From an uncultured Myxococcales bacterium (GTDB taxonomy: Bacteria; Myxococcota_A; UBA9042), in NCBI GenBank assembly GCA_903842345.1, contig CAIMLR010000047.1, forward strand, positions 186,001 to 250,000: a DNA stretch of 64,000 nucleotides, written 5' to 3'. Each line of letters begins with the position of its first letter. Position 1 is the first letter of the stretch. The translations under genes were made by a program, and so were the position numbers. Below are positions 7,853 through 16,932 of the stretch, one piece after another. Below the pieces are notes generated by a model, which searched no databases, had not been told where the DNA came from, and worked only from the letters and a program-made list of their open reading frames with translations.

Positions 7853-10426
7853 TTATCGACGCTCCTTGGGCACTGGCGGTTGCGCATGGCGCGGGTCGTC
7901 CGGCCACGGATGGCGCGGATAACGCCGCTGCAATTCTTTCTTCACCGCGGGATAATGGCGCGTCCAGAAGCCCGCGAGGTCACTTGTCACCTGCACCGGC
8001 CGCATGTTGGGCGCCAGCAGGTGTAGCACCACCGGAATCTTGCCGCCCGCGACCTTGGGCCCATCAGCCTGGCCAAAGAAATCCTGCAGGCGGGACTCCA
8101 GCCACGGCGCCTGGTTGGGCGCGTAGTGAATCTTCACCTTGCGCCCGCCCGGCAAATGCGTCTGCTCCGGCGCCATCGCGTCCAGCCGCGCCTGCCCCTG
8201 CCCGGCGAGGCTCATGCTCACCTGATGCCGCAGGATGCTGAACAGGTCCGCCTCGCGCACCTCAGCCAGGGACGTCCGCGTCGCGCACAGCTCCGTCAGG
8301 CTCGCGGCCATCAGCGTCGGCAGGTCCGGCAGCGGCAGCTCCGCCTGCGTGCGGGCAAAATCCAGGCGGTTGCTCAGGCGTTCCAGCGCGTCCGCGTCGG
8401 CAATCGCGCCCAGCCCCGCGGCCTGCACCTGCTCCAGCAGCAGCGCGGCGGCCTCCGGACCCGGTTTCGCCGGCGCCACGCTCGCGTCCAGCACCAGTCC
8501 GCGGTACAGCATCCGCTCCTCGGCCATCACGCGACCGCGCTGGGCGTTCCACGTCAGCCGCGCGTGCGTCTCAATCGCGTCGCCAAACAGGTCCAGCAGC
8601 CAGGACGGCTCAATCGCCTGCGCCAGCCGCACCACCGTCGCCGCGCCCTTGCCATCGCGCCGCTCCTCCGCGTCGACCGCCACCAGCCACTCCGCTTCCG
8701 TCACGTGCGACCGCGCGTCCAGCTTGGCCGGTCGCCCGCCCGCCAGCTCCACGTCCAGCGCGCCCGCCTGCCGCCGCCGCGCGACACGGTCGCCAAACGC
8801 CGCGAGCACCGCCAGCGCCAGCGCATCATCGCGCGCCATCGTCTGCGGCGCGCGGTCCTTCTGCCCCAGCAGCCCGCGGATCTGCCGCGCCGCCTGCTCC
8901 ACCTGCCGCCCCACCGGGTCGCGCCGCCGCCGCTGCTGCTCCAGCAGCACGATGAGGTCCGAGTGGCCATGCGTCGCCAGCACGCCCACTTCACCTTCCA
9001 GCCGCGGCGCACCTTCTGCCAGCAGCGCCGCCAGCACGCAGCCATCGTCCGCGATGCCGAGCTCCGCCGCCGCCAGCACCAGCCGCGCCAGCCGCGGGGA
9101 CAGCGGCAGCCGCAGCATGTCGCGGCCCCGCGGCGTCACGACGTCGCCATCCAGCGCGTGAAGCAACTGCAGCAGCTCCACGGCCTGCGTCACCTGCTGC
9201 GGCTCCGGCGGCGTCAGCCACAGGTCGTTGCTCAGCGGCACATCCAGCGCGCGCAACGCCAGGAGCGCCTCCGCCAGATCCGCGCGCTTGATCTCCGGCA
9301 CGTCAAAAGCCGGCCGCGTATCGTGGTCATGCTGCGTGTACAGGCGCAGGCAACGTCCCGCGCGCACACGCCCTGCCCGCCCCGCGCGCTGCGTGGCCGA
9401 CGCCTGGCTGATGCGCGCCAGTTGCAGCGACGGCAGCCCCGACCACACCGCATGCTTGGCCACCCGCGCCAGCCCGCCATCGACAACCGCCACCACGCGC
9501 GGCAGCGTCACCGACGTCTCCGCGATGTTCGTCGCCAGCACGATCTTGCGCTGCCGCTCGGGCGCAATCGCCCGTTCCTGCTCCTCAATCGGCAGCGAGC
9601 CATGCAGCGGCCGCAGCGCCAGGTCGTGTTGATTGGCCAGGCCCGCCAGAGTCCGCTCACAGCGCCGAATCTCCGCCGCGCCCGGCAGGAACACCAGCAC
9701 GTCGCCGTCCAGCTGCTCCGCCAGCAGCCGCCGCACCGCGCCCGCCACCTGGTCCTCCAGCGGCCGTTGGTCCAGCGTCGCCGCGTGCTCCACCGTCACC
9801 GGAAACTGCCGACCCGTGGCCAGCAGCACCGGCGCGCCGTGCAGCCACTGCGAAACGGCGGCCGTATCCAGCGTCGCGGACATCACGAGCAGCCGCAGCT
9901 CCGGCCGCGACGTCTGGCGCAACCGCCGCAGCAGCAGCGCCAGCAAGTCGCCAACGAGCCGCCGCTCGTGGAACTCGTCCAGGATCACCGCGTCAATCCC
10001 GCGCAGCTGCGGGTCCGCCAGCAGCCGGCGCAACAGGAGCCCGTCGGTCGCGTAGACAATCCGCGTCCTCGGGCCGATCCGCTCGTCCAGCCGCACGCGA
10101 TAACCGACCGTCTCGCCCGGCTTCTCGCCCAGTTCGTCCGCCACGTGGCGCGCCGCCAGCATCGCGGCCATGCGCCGCGGCTCCACGACCCAAATCTCAC
10201 CCGTCTGCTGCGGCGTGTCACGCAGCAGCGCCACCGGCACGCGCGTCGTCTTGCCCGCGCCCGGTTCCGCCTGCAGCACCGCGTGCCCATGCGCGCGCAG
10301 GGCCGCCAGGAGCGCGGGCAGCGTCGGGTCGATCGGCAGCGGTGTGAGGGGGCGCGTCAGCACGGGCGGTAGTGTCGGCGCGCGGCGGGGCGGAGGCAAG
10401 CGCGGCGACCGACAAAGCTGTGACAC
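7853..10426 (-). CDS. hrpB: ATP-dependent RNA helicase HrpB
   Basis: DEAH-family SF2 helicase, cytoplasmic, linked to RNA metabolism in other bacteria. 857 residues, near the usual 810-850. Walker A GAGKT is at 56-60, the motif II variant DEFH at 150-153, SAT motif III follows (VMSATLDT), and motif VI is QRAGRAGR. The C-terminal half carries the HA2 region and the HrpB-specific C-terminal domain. The first about 30 residues are Pro/Arg-rich and extend beyond most family members, so a start near residue 22 or later is possible. The 5' end faces the uspA gene head to head, with only 42 bases between start codons, so the promoters must overlap. Confidence 0.95.
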   Translation of the reverse strand: MSQLCRSPRLPPPRRAPTLPPVLTRPLTPLPIDPTLPALLAALRAHGHAVLQAEPGAGKTTRVPVALLRDTPQQTGEIWVVEPRRMAAMLAARHVADELGEKPGETVGYRVRLDERIGPRTRIVYATDGLLLRRLLADPQLRGIDAVILDEFHERRLVGDLLALLLRRLRQTSRPELRLLVMSATLDTAAVSQWLHGAPVLLATGRQFPVTVEHAATLDQRPLEDQVAGAVRRLLAEQLDGDVLVFLPGAAEIRRCERTLAGLANQHDLALRPLHGSLPIEEQERAIAPERQRKIVLATNIAETSVTLPRVVAVVDGGLARVAKHAVWSGLPSLQLARISQASATQRAGRAGRVRAGRCLRLYTQHDHDTRPAFDVPEIKRADLAEALLALRALDVPLSNDLWLTPPEPQQVTQAVELLQLLHALDGDVVTPRGRDMLRLPLSPRLARLVLAAAELGIADDGCVLAALLAEGAPRLEGEVGVLATHGHSDLIVLLEQQRRRRDPVGRQVEQAARQIRGLLGQKDRAPQTMARDDALALAVLAAFGDRVARRRQAGALDVELAGGRPAKLDARSHVTEAEWLVAVDAEERRDGKGAATVVRLAQAIEPSWLLDLFGDAIETHARLTWNAQRGRVMAEERMLYRGLVLDASVAPAKPGPEAAALLLEQVQAAGLGAIADADALERLSNRLDFARTQAELPLPDLPTLMAASLTELCATRTSLAEVREADLFSILRHQVSMSLAGQGQARLDAMAPEQTHLPGGRKVKIHYAPNQAPWLESRLQDFFGQADGPKVAGGKIPVVLHLLAPNMRPVQVTSDLAGFWTRHYPAVKKELQRRYPRHPWPDDPRHAQPPVPKERR

Positions 10427-10468
10427 GCGGTGCCTGAGGCCACTTAGGTTGTTCTGCAGGAGGTCAAT

Positions 10469-10924
10469 ATGGCAAACACACCTGCGTTTTCCCAGATCCT
10501 GGTCGCGACGGACTTTTCAGAACCGTCGCGCAAGGCGCTGGAGGTCGCCGCGGACTTGGCGCGGCATTACGGCTCAAAGATGACGATTCTGCACGTGTAT
10601 CCGGTGCCCGGGTACGTGTTGCCAGAAGGCTTCATCGCCGCGGGTCCTGACGTGCTCGTTGAAGTCGAGGACCGCACGCGCAAGACGCTCGAGGAGTGGA
10701 AGGCCGATACGGTCAAGCTCGGCGTGGCGGATGTGAACATCACGACGGCGATCGGCAACGCCGCGCCAGAAATCGTGCGCATCGCCAAGGCGGGCGGCTA
10801 CGGCTTGATCGTCGTCGGCACGCACGGTCGCACGGGCTTCACCGGCTTTGTGCTCGGTTCCGTCGCGAGCAAGGTCGTCACGACGTCAGATTGCCCCGTT
10901 GTGACAGTGCCTTATCGCGGGTAG
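10469..10924 (+). CDS. Universal stress protein, UspA family
   Basis: Cytoplasmic stress/energy-sensing protein of the ATP-binding Usp type. 151 residues, one domain. It starts ILVATDFSEPS and ends with the nucleotide-binding pattern GTHGRTG...GSVASKVV...CPVVTV, which fits the G-2x-G-9x-G(S/T) ATP motif. A strong GGAGG site (around 10458-10462) precedes the ATG. It is transcribed alone, divergent from hrpB. The next gene is convergent. Confidence 0.93.
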   Translation: MANTPAFSQILVATDFSEPSRKALEVAADLARHYGSKMTILHVYPVPGYVLPEGFIAAGPDVLVEVEDRTRKTLEEWKADTVKLGVADVNITTAIGNAAPEIVRIAKAGGYGLIVVGTHGRTGFTGFVLGSVASKVVTTSDCPVVTVPYRG

Positions 10925-10948
10925 GCAAGCGTATGGCGGCACGGCGCC

Positions 10949-11425
10949 TTATCCCGGCACGCAGACAAACACCACCGCCGTTGTGTCCGCGCTGCCGGGC
11001 TGCTTCAGCGTGAGCGTCAGGCGCCAGACGCCGGCCATCGTCAGGTAAATCTCCTGCAGCTTCCACGTTCCGTCCGGCTGCTGCGTGATGAGCGGCGTCT
11101 TTGTACTGGAATGGCCATGGTCGGGCATGAACGCGGCGCCGGCAATCGCGGTGATGTCGGCCTTGGCGCCTGTCGCGGTCTGCACGGACATCGTCCAGGT
11201 ATTCTCGCCGGCCAACGGCACGCTCGGGTCCGCCGACAGGAAGCGCAGCGTCAGCGCGCCGTCGTTGCTCGCGACGTCCATCGGAAACGCCGTGAGGTTG
11301 ACGCGCTTGTCGCCGTTGCAGCCCACGTAAGCGTCCGTCGTCGCATCGCCGCCACTCGCCGCCGATGTCCCGCACGCCGTCATTCCCGCCAGAACTGCCA
11401 ACGCCATCAATCCCGGGATCTGCAT
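10949..11425 (-). CDS. YtkA-like domain lipoprotein
   Basis: Predicted lipoprotein of 158 residues. The start at 11425 is chosen for its GGAGGTG ribosome site and because it begins a signal peptide ending GMTAC (lipid cysteine C18); a longer frame upstream lacks these. The mature part matches the YtkA/FixH-like pattern: the acidic-His segment FMPDHGH, then a strand-rich stretch with DGTWKLQEIYLTMAGVWRL. Such domains are beta-sandwiches at the cell envelope, sometimes with copper or cytochrome-oxidase assembly, but no oxidase or copper genes are adjacent, so the role is open. It is divergent from the M3 peptidase gene and convergent with uspA. Confidence 0.75.
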   Translation of the reverse strand: MQIPGLMALAVLAGMTACGTSAASGGDATTDAYVGCNGDKRVNLTAFPMDVASNDGALTLRFLSADPSVPLAGENTWTMSVQTATGAKADITAIAGAAFMPDHGHSSTKTPLITQQPDGTWKLQEIYLTMAGVWRLTLTLKQPGSADTTAVVFVCVPG

Positions 11426-11550
11426 CGCCACACCTCCAGCGCCACAATACCCAAACGCGCCGGGTTCGGCCACCGCCGCCGCCACCCTGTTCGCGGCAGC
11501 CGCATCATGGCAAACTGCGGCGCATGGATGCGCGGCATCCGGAGGTCTTG

Positions 11551-13581
11551 ATGCGTCGTTTCCTGCTGGTTTCTTTGACCCTTTGCGCGTGCGGGTCCGG
11601 TCACGCGATCGCGATTGCCGATCAGCCGCTGGCGACTCCCGTGGGCGAAGGCGCGCCCAAGCCGCCGGCGCAGCCGGAAGATCCGCTGCTCCAGCGCTGT
11701 CGGGAACGGCTGGATACGGCGCGTGCCCAGCGCGAACTGGTTGTGCAGCCGGGGATTGACGTGCAAGCGGTGCTCGCGGCGTACAACAAGCTGGCGATCG
11801 CGCTGGACAATGCCGACGCCGAGTCCGGGCTGATGCGCGCGGTGCATCCGGACGCCAAGGTGCGCGACGCGGCGAGCGAATGTGAACGGCTTGTGGCGGC
11901 GCGGCGCACCGAGCTCTCCCTGGATCGGCCGCTGTACGAGGCGTTTGCCAAGCTCGATGCGAGCAAGCGGCCAGCCGACGAGAAGCGGCTGATTGAAAAG
12001 ACGGTTGAGGAGTTCAAGCGCGCTGGCGTCGACAAGGACGAATCGACGCGTGCGCGGCTGAAGGTGCTGAATGACGAGCTGGTGGAAGTGGGCCAGAAGT
12101 TTGACAAGGCCATCGCCGCTGACACGCGGAGCGTGGACGTGCCGGTGACGGCGCTCAAGGGCCTGCCGCAGGATTGGATCGACGCGCACAAGCCTGGCGC
12201 GGACGGCAAGGTCCGCGTGACGACCAATTATCCGGACTACATCCCGGTCATGAGCTACGCGGAGGACGACGGCCTGCGCAAGCAGCTGTACATCGCCTAT
12301 CGCCAGCGCGGGTGGCCGGAAAACCAGCAGAATTTGGCCAAGATGCTGACCCTGCGCGCGGAGCAGGCCAAGCTCCTGGGCTTTGCCAATTGGGCGGAAT
12401 ACATCACGGCCAACAAGATGATCCGCTCGGAGAAAAACGTCGCGGAGTTTATTGCCCGGATTACCGCCGCTTCTGACAAGCGGATGCGCGCCGAATACGC
12501 CATTTTGCTGGCGGAATTGCAGCGGCTCGACCCCAAAATTGACGCGGTCGAGGATTGGCAGCAGGCCTACGCGCTGGGCTTGGCGAAGAAGCGCAAGTTT
12601 GAATTTGACGCGCAGGCGATGCGCCCGTACCTGCACTACGACAAGGTCAAGAACGGCCTGTTGGCGCTGACTTCCAAGCTTTTCAACGTGACGTACAAGC
12701 CCAATACCACGGCGCCAAAATGGCATCCGGACGTCGAAGCGTATGACGTGTACGAGGGTGACAAGCTGTTTGGAACGATTTATCTGGACATGCATCCCCG
12801 CGACGACAAATACAAGCACGCGGCGCAGTTCAGCCTGCAGAGCGGCATCGCTGGCGTGCAATTGCCCATCGGCGTGCTCGTGTGCAATTTTCCCGATCCC
12901 AAGACGAGCAACGGCTTGATGGAGCACAAGGACGTCGAGACGTTCTTCCATGAATTTGGCCACCTAATTCACCACGTCTTTGGTGGGCAGCAAAAGTGGG
13001 CGCGCTTTTCAGGCGTGGCGACGGAATGGGATTTTGTCGAGGCGCCGTCGCAGATCTTTGAGGAGTGGAGCAAGGACTACGAGACGCTCAAGAGCTTTGC
13101 CACCAATGACAAGGGGGAAGTTATCCCGAAGGCGCTTGTCGACAAACTCCGCGCGTCGGACGATTTTGGCAAAGCGCTGTGGGTGCGCCACCAGATGTTC
13201 TACGCCGCGCTGTCGCTGAACATGCACAACCGCGACCCGGCGCGGATCGATCAGGACAAGCTTGTCGAGGAAGTCCAGAACAAATACAGCGCATGGCGGT
13301 TCGTCGCGGGCACGCACATGCAGGCGTCGTTTGGCCACTTGAACGGGTATTCCGCGATGTACTACACGTACATGTGGTCGATGGTCATCGCAAAGGACAT
13401 GTTCAGCGCGTTCCAGAAGGCGGGCGTGCTGGATCCGGCAACCGCGCTCCGGTATCGCAAGACGATCCTGGAGCCGGGCGGATCCAAGGATGCCGCCGAC
13501 CTGGTGAAGGACTTCCTGGGGCGTCCGTATGGCTTTCAGAGCTACGAGGATTGGCTGAACCAGAAGAAGAAAGCCAAGTGA
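11551..13581 (+). CDS. M3-family zinc oligopeptidase, exported
   Basis: Zinc metallopeptidase of the thimet oligopeptidase/oligopeptidase A family, which cleaves short peptides inside a closed channel. 676 residues, the usual size. The zinc motif HEFGH is at 467-471 within FFHEFGHLIHH, with the expected downstream Glu region. The N-terminus (MRRFLLVSLTLCACGSG) looks like a signal peptide, possibly a lipoprotein (weak lipobox LCAC, C14), so the enzyme would act in the envelope, unlike the cytoplasmic E. coli forms. GGAGGTC precedes the ATG. No operon partner: the next gene has its own promoter 50 bases on. Confidence 0.92.
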   Translation: MRRFLLVSLTLCACGSGHAIAIADQPLATPVGEGAPKPPAQPEDPLLQRCRERLDTARAQRELVVQPGIDVQAVLAAYNKLAIALDNADAESGLMRAVHPDAKVRDAASECERLVAARRTELSLDRPLYEAFAKLDASKRPADEKRLIEKTVEEFKRAGVDKDESTRARLKVLNDELVEVGQKFDKAIAADTRSVDVPVTALKGLPQDWIDAHKPGADGKVRVTTNYPDYIPVMSYAEDDGLRKQLYIAYRQRGWPENQQNLAKMLTLRAEQAKLLGFANWAEYITANKMIRSEKNVAEFIARITAASDKRMRAEYAILLAELQRLDPKIDAVEDWQQAYALGLAKKRKFEFDAQAMRPYLHYDKVKNGLLALTSKLFNVTYKPNTTAPKWHPDVEAYDVYEGDKLFGTIYLDMHPRDDKYKHAAQFSLQSGIAGVQLPIGVLVCNFPDPKTSNGLMEHKDVETFFHEFGHLIHHVFGGQQKWARFSGVATEWDFVEAPSQIFEEWSKDYETLKSFATNDKGEVIPKALVDKLRASDDFGKALWVRHQMFYAALSLNMHNRDPARIDQDKLVEEVQNKYSAWRFVAGTHMQASFGHLNGYSAMYYTYMWSMVIAKDMFSAFQKAGVLDPATALRYRKTILEPGGSKDAADLVKDFLGRPYGFQSYEDWLNQKKKAK

Positions 13582-13634
13582 AATGCGCCTGGAATCGGAG
13601 CAGATGGGTCCGATAAATTGCCCGCTCGGGGCGA

Positions 13635-13664
13635 TTGACAGCCGCTTTCACGGCAAAGTAGAGT
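13635..13664 (+). promoter_or_regulatory. Strong-looking sigma-70-type promoter for the 13707/14538 cassette
   Basis: Perfect TTGACA (13635-13640), an 18-base spacer and TAGAGT (13659-13664), ending 42 bases before the ATG at 13707. An exact -35 hexamer is rare in this GC-rich sequence. The two-gene unit downstream probably starts here and is independent of the M3 peptidase gene. Confidence 0.55.
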
Positions 13665-13706
13665 TCTGCGCACCGGCACGATGCCGCAATCACTGGAGCG
13701 CAGATC

Positions 13707-14510
13707 ATGGCAAGCCTCTACTTGGGTTTTGACGTCTACATCACCAACATTGTGAGCGCGACGGTCGTGGAGTTCCTCAACTCCGCTGACAGCACGCGTT
13801 ACCGCGTCGATTGGAGCAGCGCGCAATTGACGGGCGACCGCAACCTGCCGGTCCACCTGGACCAACCGACGACGCTGCTGCGGCGGCTGTACGCGACCGG
13901 TCGGCTGTACCTGCTGAACGGCAAGGCAAAGACGCTGGCTGGCGTCGAGGTCGTGCTGCCGGGCGGCAAGGCGCCATTCTCGCAGCAGGAGCACCGCGTG
14001 TATGCGGTCGTGGCGGGCTCGCCAGGCGGTCGCTACACGAACATCACCGTGCGCTACAACGGTCAGCGCCTCGGCATCGACTTTGGCGATCCGACGCAGG
14101 CTTGGCTGGGTTCCCCGTCGACCTTGGCGCTGGATGGGAACGGCTATCCGGTCGCCAACTCGGTCGGCAACGTCGCGCTGCCGCAGACGTTTTGGGGACC
14201 GGCGGGTCTCGCGCAGAATGCCGGCGGCAAGTGGCCGGACAGCCTCGCTCGGGCGGTTGCGCCAGGGTCGATCCCGTGGGGTGGCAAGACGTACCTGCTG
14301 ACGCAGGTTCAGCGTGCGCCTGGCCCCGGCAATCTCGTGGACTTCTGGCTCGATCTCAACAACTTCGCCGCGGAGCCGCAGGATCTGTTCCCCGGCAAGA
14401 TGGAGAAAGGAATCCTCATCGTGCTGCCGGACGGGTACAAGTTTGACCCGCCGGATCCGGGAACGATGTACATCGAGAAGACGTGGCTGAAGAAGCATCT
14501 GGCTGCCTGA
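13707..14510 (+). CDS. Unknown protein, 267 aa, first gene of the His/Cys-dyad cassette
   Basis: I do not recognise this protein. It has no signal peptide, no lipobox, no cysteine and no clear membrane helix. The sequence alternates short beta-prone segments (LYLGFDVYI, NITVRYNG, GILIVLPDGYKF) with Gly/Pro turns, suggesting a beta-rich globular or assembly-forming protein. It starts behind GGAG (13695-13699 area) and ends 27 bases before the next gene, which has its own ribosome site, so the two are almost certainly co-transcribed from the promoter at 13635. Given the predicted caspase-like fold of its partner, it could be that protein's substrate, inhibitor or effector. That is inference only. 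Confidence 0.8.
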   Translation: MASLYLGFDVYITNIVSATVVEFLNSADSTRYRVDWSSAQLTGDRNLPVHLDQPTTLLRRLYATGRLYLLNGKAKTLAGVEVVLPGGKAPFSQQEHRVYAVVAGSPGGRYTNITVRYNGQRLGIDFGDPTQAWLGSPSTLALDGNGYPVANSVGNVALPQTFWGPAGLAQNAGGKWPDSLARAVAPGSIPWGGKTYLLTQVQRAPGPGNLVDFWLDLNNFAAEPQDLFPGKMEKGILIVLPDGYKFDPPDPGTMYIEKTWLKKHLAA

Positions 14511-14537
14511 GAGCTGACCCTGGGGTGGGAGGACATC

Positions 14538-15587
14538 ATGTGGTATCGCACGGAGCAGAAGGACGGGGTGACCCGCTACCGCTGCATGGTCTTCTCCAAC
14601 CTGCCCGACGACACCGTGTTGGGACCGCTCATGCGCCGGTGCCCCTGGGCGGCGGTCACCGATTCGGTGGACATGTTGCCCGGCGTGCTTGAAGGAATTG
14701 TCGACAGCTTGCCGCCAGAAGCGGGCGGCAAGCTGGACCGGATCGACCTCGTTGGGCATGCCGGCAGCGCCGCCCTGCAACTGGGTGATGGAAGCGGCAA
14801 TCCGAACGATGTGTCCGAGCACTTCATTCACATGAATGCAGACGCGCTGGCAACCGTGTCGACGGCGGTGCGGCAGCACCTCCGGCCCGGTGGCGAGATC
14901 CGGCTCCTCGGTTGCCAAACGGCCACGACGCCGGCGCGTGGCAGTGTTTCCATCGACAACGACGGCGCTGGGCTCTGCGGCACGCTCGCCCGGCATTCCG
15001 GACACATCGTCCAGGGTTCATGCCGGGACATCGTCACCGGCGATTTCGACGCTGACGGATTCGTCGACAAGGAGCAGATGCTCGTCGCGTTCAACCCGCT
15101 TGCGCTCGGTGCCAGCGATCCACTGGGGGGACCGGCGCCACCGGTCGAAGCCGCCGAAACATCGACGCCGCTCGTGCGCAGTGTGCCGATTGCAGCCACG
15201 GCGGCATGCGGCGGTCGCAAGGGTTTCAGCGTCGAGGATGGCGTGGTCCTCCTGCCGCCGGAGACGCCGCTTGGACCTCCGGACTCCCGGTGGCCGTGGT
15301 CGCGCACTCAACAAGAGCTGGTCGCCGCACTCGACGCCTTGACCGTGCCGACGCTGCTGGCGTTCCTTCAGGCGCCGCTCGCGCGTCGGGATCCCGCGCT
15401 TGGGCTGCGGCGCCGCGTCCGGCGGATCGTCGGGCTGAACGGGAAGCCGCTCGGCGAAATCGCGCTCATTGGCAACGGCGAATTGCTGCACATGGCCGAC
15501 GGTCAGGAGGCCTGGAGCGTGGCCGGCAGCGCGTTGCTCGAGACGCTGCGGGCGCAATCCGCCGCGCCGGACGGGACTCTGGTGTAG
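14538..15587 (+). CDS. Putative caspase-like (DUF4347-type) His/Cys-dyad protein with EF-hand-like loop
   Basis: 349 residues, no signal peptide. Residues 68-76 (RIDLVGHAG, H74) and 119-129 (GEIRLLGCQTA, C126) have the hydrophobic-strand-HG and strand-Cys arrangement of clan CD caspase-like peptidases, closest in pattern to DUF4347 domains, where HG...LG is followed by LLxGC. Between them is LQLGDG, also typical. Directly after the domain is DFDADGFVDKEQ (169-180), which fits an EF-hand/dockerin calcium loop except for Gln at position 12. The C-terminal about 150 residues are unassigned and contain a short strand-rich unit (LNGKPLGEIALIGNGELLHM). GGAGG lies 6 bases before the ATG. Protease activity is not proven: the dyad is seen, the rest is inferred from fold pattern. 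Confidence 0.7.
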   Translation: MWYRTEQKDGVTRYRCMVFSNLPDDTVLGPLMRRCPWAAVTDSVDMLPGVLEGIVDSLPPEAGGKLDRIDLVGHAGSAALQLGDGSGNPNDVSEHFIHMNADALATVSTAVRQHLRPGGEIRLLGCQTATTPARGSVSIDNDGAGLCGTLARHSGHIVQGSCRDIVTGDFDADGFVDKEQMLVAFNPLALGASDPLGGPAPPVEAAETSTPLVRSVPIAATAACGGRKGFSVEDGVVLLPPETPLGPPDSRWPWSRTQQELVAALDALTVPTLLAFLQAPLARRDPALGLRRRVRRIVGLNGKPLGEIALIGNGELLHMADGQEAWSVAGSALLETLRAQSAAPDGTLV

Positions 15588-15594
15588 CGCCCTG

Positions 15595-15648
15595 CTCGAC
15601 AGTAACGCCCTACTCGACAGCAACGCCTTAGTCGACAGTAACGCCTTA
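15595..15648. repeat. 18-bp tandem repeat, three copies, ending in the purT stop codon
   Basis: Three 18-bp units (15595-15612, 15613-15630, 15631-15648) close to CTCGACAGTAACGCCTTA, preceded by a partial unit. They fill the gap between the convergent cassette and purT, and the last three bases are the purT stop codon. The short unit and few copies suit a replication-slippage minisatellite. No hairpin or T-run was seen, so a terminator role is not supported. Confidence 0.8.
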
Positions 15649-16836
15649 TTCGAGAATCGCGACGCAGTCCGCCGCGCGCTTGGCCTTTGCGCGCGCCTCG
15701 TCCGTCGTCGCGCCCAGCGCGAGCGCCACGCCCATGCGGCGGTACTTGTGCGCGCGCGGCTTGCCAAAGATGCGCAGGTCCGTCCCCGGCTCCGCCAGCG
15801 CCGCCGCCAGCCCGGTGTAGCGCGGCGCCTCCAGGGTCCGGTCAGCCAGGATCACCGCTGAGGCCGCCGGTCCGTACGTCCGCAGGTCCGGAATGGGCAG
15901 GTCCAGCACGGCGCGCAGGTGCAGCTCAAATTCGCTCATGGACTGGCTGATCAGCGTCACCAACCCGGTATCGTGCGGCCGCGGCGACAGCTCGGAGAAC
16001 ACGACGCCGTCGGCGGCAAGGAAGAACTCGACGCCGAAGAGCCCCGCGCCCGGGCCATGCTCGCCCTTGCACAGCGCGCCTGTCACACGTTCCGCCATGT
16101 CCTGCGCGGTCTTGAGCACGTCCGCCGGCATCGCCGCGGGCATCCACGATTCCTGGTAGTCACCGCGCTCCTGACGATGGCCAATCGGGTCGCAAAAATG
16201 CACCTTGCCGTCGCGCGTCCGCACCGTCAGCAGGGTAATTTCCAGGTCAAACTGGATGAAACCCTCGACGATGACGCGCAGATTCTTGGCGCGCGCGCCG
16301 GCCATCGCGTAGTCCCAGGCGACCTGCACGTCTTCGGGCTTCCTGCACACGCTCTGACCTTTGCCCGACGACGACATGATCGGCTTGACGACGCACGGAT
16401 AGCCAAGCGCGTCCGCCGCCGCGCGCAGCTCCTCCGCCGTCGTCGCGTACGCATACGGTGCCGTGCGGAGGCCCAGATCCTGGGCGGCAAGCTCGCGAAT
16501 CATCTCGCGGTTCATCGTGATCTGCGCGGCTTTGGCGGTCGGACTCACGCGAATGCCCTGCGCCTCGAACTCGGCGAGAACGTGGGTCGCGATCGCCTCG
16601 ACTTCCGGAATGAGCACGTCCGGCTTCGCCGCCAGAATGGCCGCCCGCAGCGCGTCGGCATCGAGCATGGAGACGACGACGCGCTCGTTGGCGACCTGCA
16701 TCGCCGGGGCGCCGTCATAGCTGTCCGCGGCGATGACATACTGGCCCAAGCGCTGCGCCGCCAGCGCAACTTCCTTGCCGAGCTCGCCCGAACCCAACAA
16801 CATCAAACGCTTGGGAAACACAGTCTGGTTCGCCAT
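15646..16836 (-). CDS. purT: Formate-dependent GAR transformylase PurT
   Basis: ATP-grasp enzyme that makes formyl-glycinamide ribonucleotide from GAR, formate and ATP in purine synthesis, in the cytoplasm. 396 residues, the family length. Seen: the N-terminal [19 protein letters not shown], the ATP-grasp segment [32 protein letters not shown], and the metal/active region [24 protein letters not shown]. The ATG at 16836 is chosen over a TTG two codons upstream because GGAGG sits 6 bases before it. No other purine gene is nearby. Its 3' end abuts the 18-bp repeat. Confidence 0.96.
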   Translation of the reverse strand: MANQTVFPKRLMLLGSGELGKEVALAAQRLGQYVIAADSYDGAPAMQVANERVVVSMLDADALRAAILAAKPDVLIPEVEAIATHVLAEFEAQGIRVSPTAKAAQITMNREMIRELAAQDLGLRTAPYAYATTAEELRAAADALGYPCVVKPIMSSSGKGQSVCRKPEDVQVAWDYAMAGARAKNLRVIVEGFIQFDLEITLLTVRTRDGKVHFCDPIGHRQERGDYQESWMPAAMPADVLKTAQDMAERVTGALCKGEHGPGAGLFGVEFFLAADGVVFSELSPRPHDTGLVTLISQSMSEFELHLRAVLDLPIPDLRTYGPAASAVILADRTLEAPRYTGLAAALAEPGTDLRIFGKPRAHKYRRMGVALALGATTDEARAKAKRAADCVAILE

Positions 16837-16932
16837 GGTCAACCTCCGCGGCGCCCTTGTAGCCGGTGCGCGGCTCAGCGGACAGGGGGCGCGTGTGACG
16901 TGTGGGTGAAACTGGCACGCCGCCGGCGGCTG

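Noticed and set aside
8126-10372. 748-codon plus-strand frame opposite hrpB
   Set aside because: Composition is almost entirely Arg, Gln, His and Pro, with no start signal. hrpB on the other strand has every helicase motif.
11407-12963. 518-codon minus-strand frame opposite the M3 peptidase
   Set aside because: No motifs and biased composition. The plus strand holds HEFGH and a good ribosome site.
13707-14510. Gasdermin-type pore protein paired with a protease
   Set aside because: The length and the pairing with a caspase-like protein suggested it, but I see no gasdermin motif or lipid-modified cysteine (the protein has none). It would need structure prediction.
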